Below are positions 61,393-64,000 of a stretch of DNA of 64,000 nt, piece by piece; the stretch's first letter is position 1, and the number at the start of each line of letters is the position of its first letter. The position numbers were made by a program, and so were the translations under genes. Location of the stretch: positions 10,819,376 to 10,883,375 of the forward strand of contig NC_092567.1 of NCBI RefSeq assembly GCF_037975245.1, given 5' to 3'. Source of the DNA: Apostichopus japonicus. Taxonomy: Eukaryota; Echinodermata; Holothuroidea; Aspidochirotida; Stichopodidae. The notes under the pieces are model-generated. The model saw nothing but the letters and a program-made list of their open reading frames with translations. It was not told the origin of the DNA and ran no database searches.

Positions 61393-61929
61393 GTCTATAG
61401 GAACGATGTCCCAAAATTTCCCGGACATATAGGCGAAGGAAGCTATCCGCCGCGACTGCATGTGAGTTTCTCGACCTACTGTCCTGGGAGTCATACCACA
61501 AAATGGTGCATTTCCTCATACGCCATTATTAATAATTTAAATAACTAACTAATATGGCACAGCCCAAATCCGAGTTCGTATAGCGAGCTTAGCGCAAATT
61601 TGGCCAAAAGTCGTCAAACGCCAGCATGTTAAACCAGGTTGCTAGGTCTACGAGAATACATTTATATGAAATTTGAAAACAAGGATATAGCAAGACAAAC
61701 CACTTTTATTATGTTTTCAGGACCTCACACATGCGCATGTATCGTCTGACTTAGAATAGGTCCCATGTGAGTGGTGGCTAAAGTGATGAAGGCATGAAAA
61801 TAAATCAGTGGTTGTTCGTTGGAGTCCTCAAACAAGTTACCTCGGTTGCTAGGTGGATCTGCATCTGGTTATCGAGTGAATTCTGGTCGGAGCGTACTAT
61901 GTAACCACCATGTACCCAGGGACGTAGCT

Positions 61930-62175
61930 AAGGCCTGATGATTGGGGGGGGGGGGGGGGATAGTGGCTGAAAATCGGTTTTGTAGCCCGAAAATTCCGAC
62001 TGCTGCTTTGTACCCCCACCCTCGCGCTACTCGTCAACGATACGGTCAGTGTCAGTCAGAAAACCCAATCTTTCGCGACTGCACTTCTGTTACGAACTTG
62101 TTGCGATACATTTGTACCCACTGGCACTCACTTCCCAAACTTATTGCCCCCCCCCCCCCCACCCCAACCAAATAT
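61930..62175. repeat. G-run and C-run flanked segment within element I
   Basis: A CAGGGACGTAGCTAAGG end at 61917 is followed by a run of 15 G at about 61945-61959, and a run of 13 C lies at about 62147-62159. It looks like the end of a further hAT-type repeat whose partner end was not found. Confidence 0.45.
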
Positions 62176-62804
62176 TTTTTTGTGAAATTCGGGCAATATG
62201 ATGATAGCTTTTGGGCACCTACTGAAAGAAAGATAATTTGCAATGTGCTTTTCAGTGATTAAACTGATATTATTATTACCCAACAATTTTCACCAATACG
62301 GTAATAAGACGGAAAGTGATTATACGCTATTTGCATGCGATGTAAAAACCGATGCATGCCTGTATTTTAATACACATTATCATGTGGAATACGCGCGTAG
62401 CGCGCGAAAAATTTTGGTTATATTTTTTCGGGCAAGTCGTTACAACCCCCCCCCCCCCCACAAATTAAATTGGGCTCCTACGCCTATGACGGTAGTTCTA
62501 TTGGGCATTATTTTGTAGTATTCAAAATCATACGAAGTTTTGTACGGTGGAGTTTAAGAATCGCGAGATACAATTTCCCAAGGTGGCAAGGAAAACTTGG
62601 TAAATATGACAGGTTAAAGGTCAATTTTGACCGAAATTTTTAAAAAAATTTAGGTCATGCACAATCACAGGGATAAATGAATAGGCCTAGATAAGAGTGC
62701 GACAGTCGGAAATTCAGACAATCGCACTCCAATTTTCCAACTAGCGTCAGTTTTACCAAGTTTGGGGGTGAGACACCCCCACACCCCCTCTAACGACGTC
62801 CCTG

Positions 62805-63099
62805 CGCGGTGAATATGGAACACGATCACATGGTTCAGCCTCTGTAGCGTCATGGTGCTCCGTAGCCTTGTCTTCAAACGCCTCAGAGCACTAAAAGATC
62901 TCTCGGCTTCCGTCGAACTGGCGGAGGAGACGAGGAGCAACCGCAAGAGAGCTTCGACTTCACCAAACATAGCCCGCACCGCTGGATTTATCGACTTGAA
63001 TATTTGTCTATACCATTCAACCGACGACGAATTGAGCTGGCCTCGAAAGAATGGCAGACTAAGCTTAAAGATTGTTGGATAGCTCAGGGTACCAATTAC
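62805..63099 (-). pseudogene. hAT transposase C-terminal dimerisation region, fragment
   Basis: The minus-strand frame is open from 63099 (after a TGA) and includes EWYRQIFKSINPAVRAMFGE, then LLVSSASSTEAERSFSALRR and TMTLQRLNHVIVFH. The ERSFSALRR signature and the following helix are the hallmark of the hAT C-terminal dimerisation domain (ZMYM1-like transposases). About 98 codons remain. The upstream RNase H-like catalytic core is absent. The frame runs out into repeat sequence at 62804, so the fragment is truncated at both ends. Confidence 0.88.
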
Positions 63100-63306
63100 T
63101 CACGAGATCTGGGTGGAATTCTACATTCAGCAACATTGAGTGATATTCGAGGATATGAATCCTAAGATGTGTAAGCCGTAACCAAATAGAGCCACGACAC
63201 TACTCTTTTTCCAAATGTGTGGGGGGGACATTTGATATTGTTTCCCCCATCCATCGAAATGTGGGGGGGACGTGTCCCCCCGTCCCCCCCTGGATTGACG
63301 CCCATG

Positions 63307-63394
63307 CCTATGTGTGTAGTGTTCGGTTTCGGAAATATCTGCTTTTTTCATTTCCTTCAACCAAGTTTTATAATAGCCGTTATAAGAGTTTTTA
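63307..63394 (+). mobile_element. hAT-like element D, copy 2, resumed part
   Basis: CCTATGTGTGTAGTGTTCGG onward matches 25648-25735 closely, including TCCTTCAACCAAGTTT and ATAATAGCCGTTATAAGAG. Homology stops near 63394, where another GGGCGGCGATCC-type repeat end begins. Confidence 0.88.
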
Positions 63395-63560
63395 ACGTGG
63401 GCGGCGATCCGTACTTCCGAGTGGGGGGGGGGGCGGGGGATTGACTTTGTTGACTATCTAAGCGTAGCGCCACCATGTGTTGGCGCGAAGCGTACAAGAA
63501 AATTTTGGGATTAACAAACCCTCTAGATGGCTGGAAACGGCACTTCCCGCGAGGTTTCCA
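63395..63560 (+). mobile_element. Left end of a further hAT-like repeat with shared module
   Basis: GTGGGCGGCGATCC, a G run, then GACTATCTAAGCGTAGCGCC, GTTGGCGCGAAGCGTACAAG and GGAAACGGCACTTCCCG. The arrangement matches the subterminal layout of elements B and C. The right end is not in the window or not recognised. Confidence 0.65.
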
Positions 63561-64000
63561 AGCGGCATATACCCAACTTTAAAATAGGGATATCATGTCC
63601 GAAATATCTCATAATCAGGATCCAAAATACTTTTTTTTTTAAATTTCGGGTGTTCTTTTGGGAAAATTGCCCCTGTCAATCTTGTTTCAGGCGCTACGTT
63701 AGAATGTTCGAGAACTCTTTGATATTATTCGATGAAGAAAATGGCCTCATGCAGGCTATTATAGGCCTATACACATGCAATACACAATTACACATAGTTA
63801 CATTCTTAGGTACCGATTGCTAGGGCATCCAGGTGAAATGTGTATTTAGCATTACCGTGGTAACATGAGATTCTCAGCTGTTCGAGGGAACATGTACGTG
63901 TGTAGGCCTACTATAGGGCCTATATGAATCATGGAGGTAAATGAATCTGGAGGATTCATGTCAATTGGGCGCGCGCGTACCATGCATGGAGGGTCATGTG
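63561..64000. other. Unassigned sequence at the window edge
   Basis: May be the interior of the last hAT-like repeat. No gene recognised. Confidence 0.4.

Larger units (their letters stand above)
60278..63306 (-). mobile_element. hAT-type element I (3,029 bp), inserted in D copy 2
   Basis: Ends CATGGGCGTTAATCC and GGATTGACGCCCATG pair in 14 of 15 bases. Flanks CCTATGTG (60270-60277 and 63307-63314) are an exact 8-bp target-site duplication. D copy 1 reads straight through this point at 25648. The element contains a hAT transposase C-terminus on the minus strand (62805-63099), a B-family 3' portion and MITE G, so its interior is a mosaic and not a clean autonomous copy. Confidence 0.88.

Noticed and set aside
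61917-62804. One element bounded by CAGGGACGTAGC (61917) and GACGTCCCTG (62804)
   Set aside because: The flanking octamers CATGTACC and CGCGGTGA do not match and the similarity of the ends stops after about 9 bases.

Overview
This is eukaryotic, AT-rich, repeat-dominated DNA from an animal. Almost none of it is coding. The features that point to a marine invertebrate, most likely a deuterostome such as a holothurian or related echinoderm, are a NACHT-domain (NLR-type) exon, a tRNA-derived SINE, many short hAT-type elements with CAGnGGCG ends, and abundant minisatellites. The species assignment is an inference: no marker gene is present.

Layout. 0-6 kb: a GAT microsatellite, a 129-bp tandem triplication, a SINE, a 51-bp minisatellite and a 27-bp minisatellite carrying repeated TTACGTAA sites. 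6-15 kb: AT-rich DNA with no recognisable gene. 15-17 kb: three hAT-type elements nested inside one another, each with its own target-site duplication. 18.3-18.8 kb: the frameshifted 3' end of a CR1/L2-like non-LTR retrotransposon. 22.3-23.5 kb and 29.7-32.3 kb: two copies of a duplicated segment; the second contains a hAT MITE that itself contains a 1,002-bp element with perfect 59-bp terminal inverted repeats. 24.1-26.3 kb and 59.2-63.4 kb: two copies of another hAT-type element, each broken by a different younger insertion. 34.6-37.6 kb: a 3-kb GGAT/GGATA satellite. 39.7-41.4 kb: a TAGTGGATC satellite split by a 704-bp hAT element. 43.5-46.3 kb: the only convincing host gene, two exons of a NACHT protein plus a decayed upstream copy of the small exon. 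48.5-49.2 and 56.6-57.8 kb: two arrays of a hairpin-forming AGCTCCCT...AGGGAGCT satellite, the second with a 183-bp higher-order repeat. 58.3-59.1 kb: a TIR element of unrecognised family filled with an 18-bp minisatellite. 60.3-63.3 kb: a 3-kb hAT-type element carrying a decayed transposase C-terminus.

The best-supported results are the exact target-site duplications around seven elements, four of them confirmed by a related unoccupied site elsewhere in the same window. A roughly 100-bp GC-rich subterminal module is shared by several elements whose terminal repeats otherwise differ. The many long reading frames over simple repeats are artefacts and are not annotated as genes.
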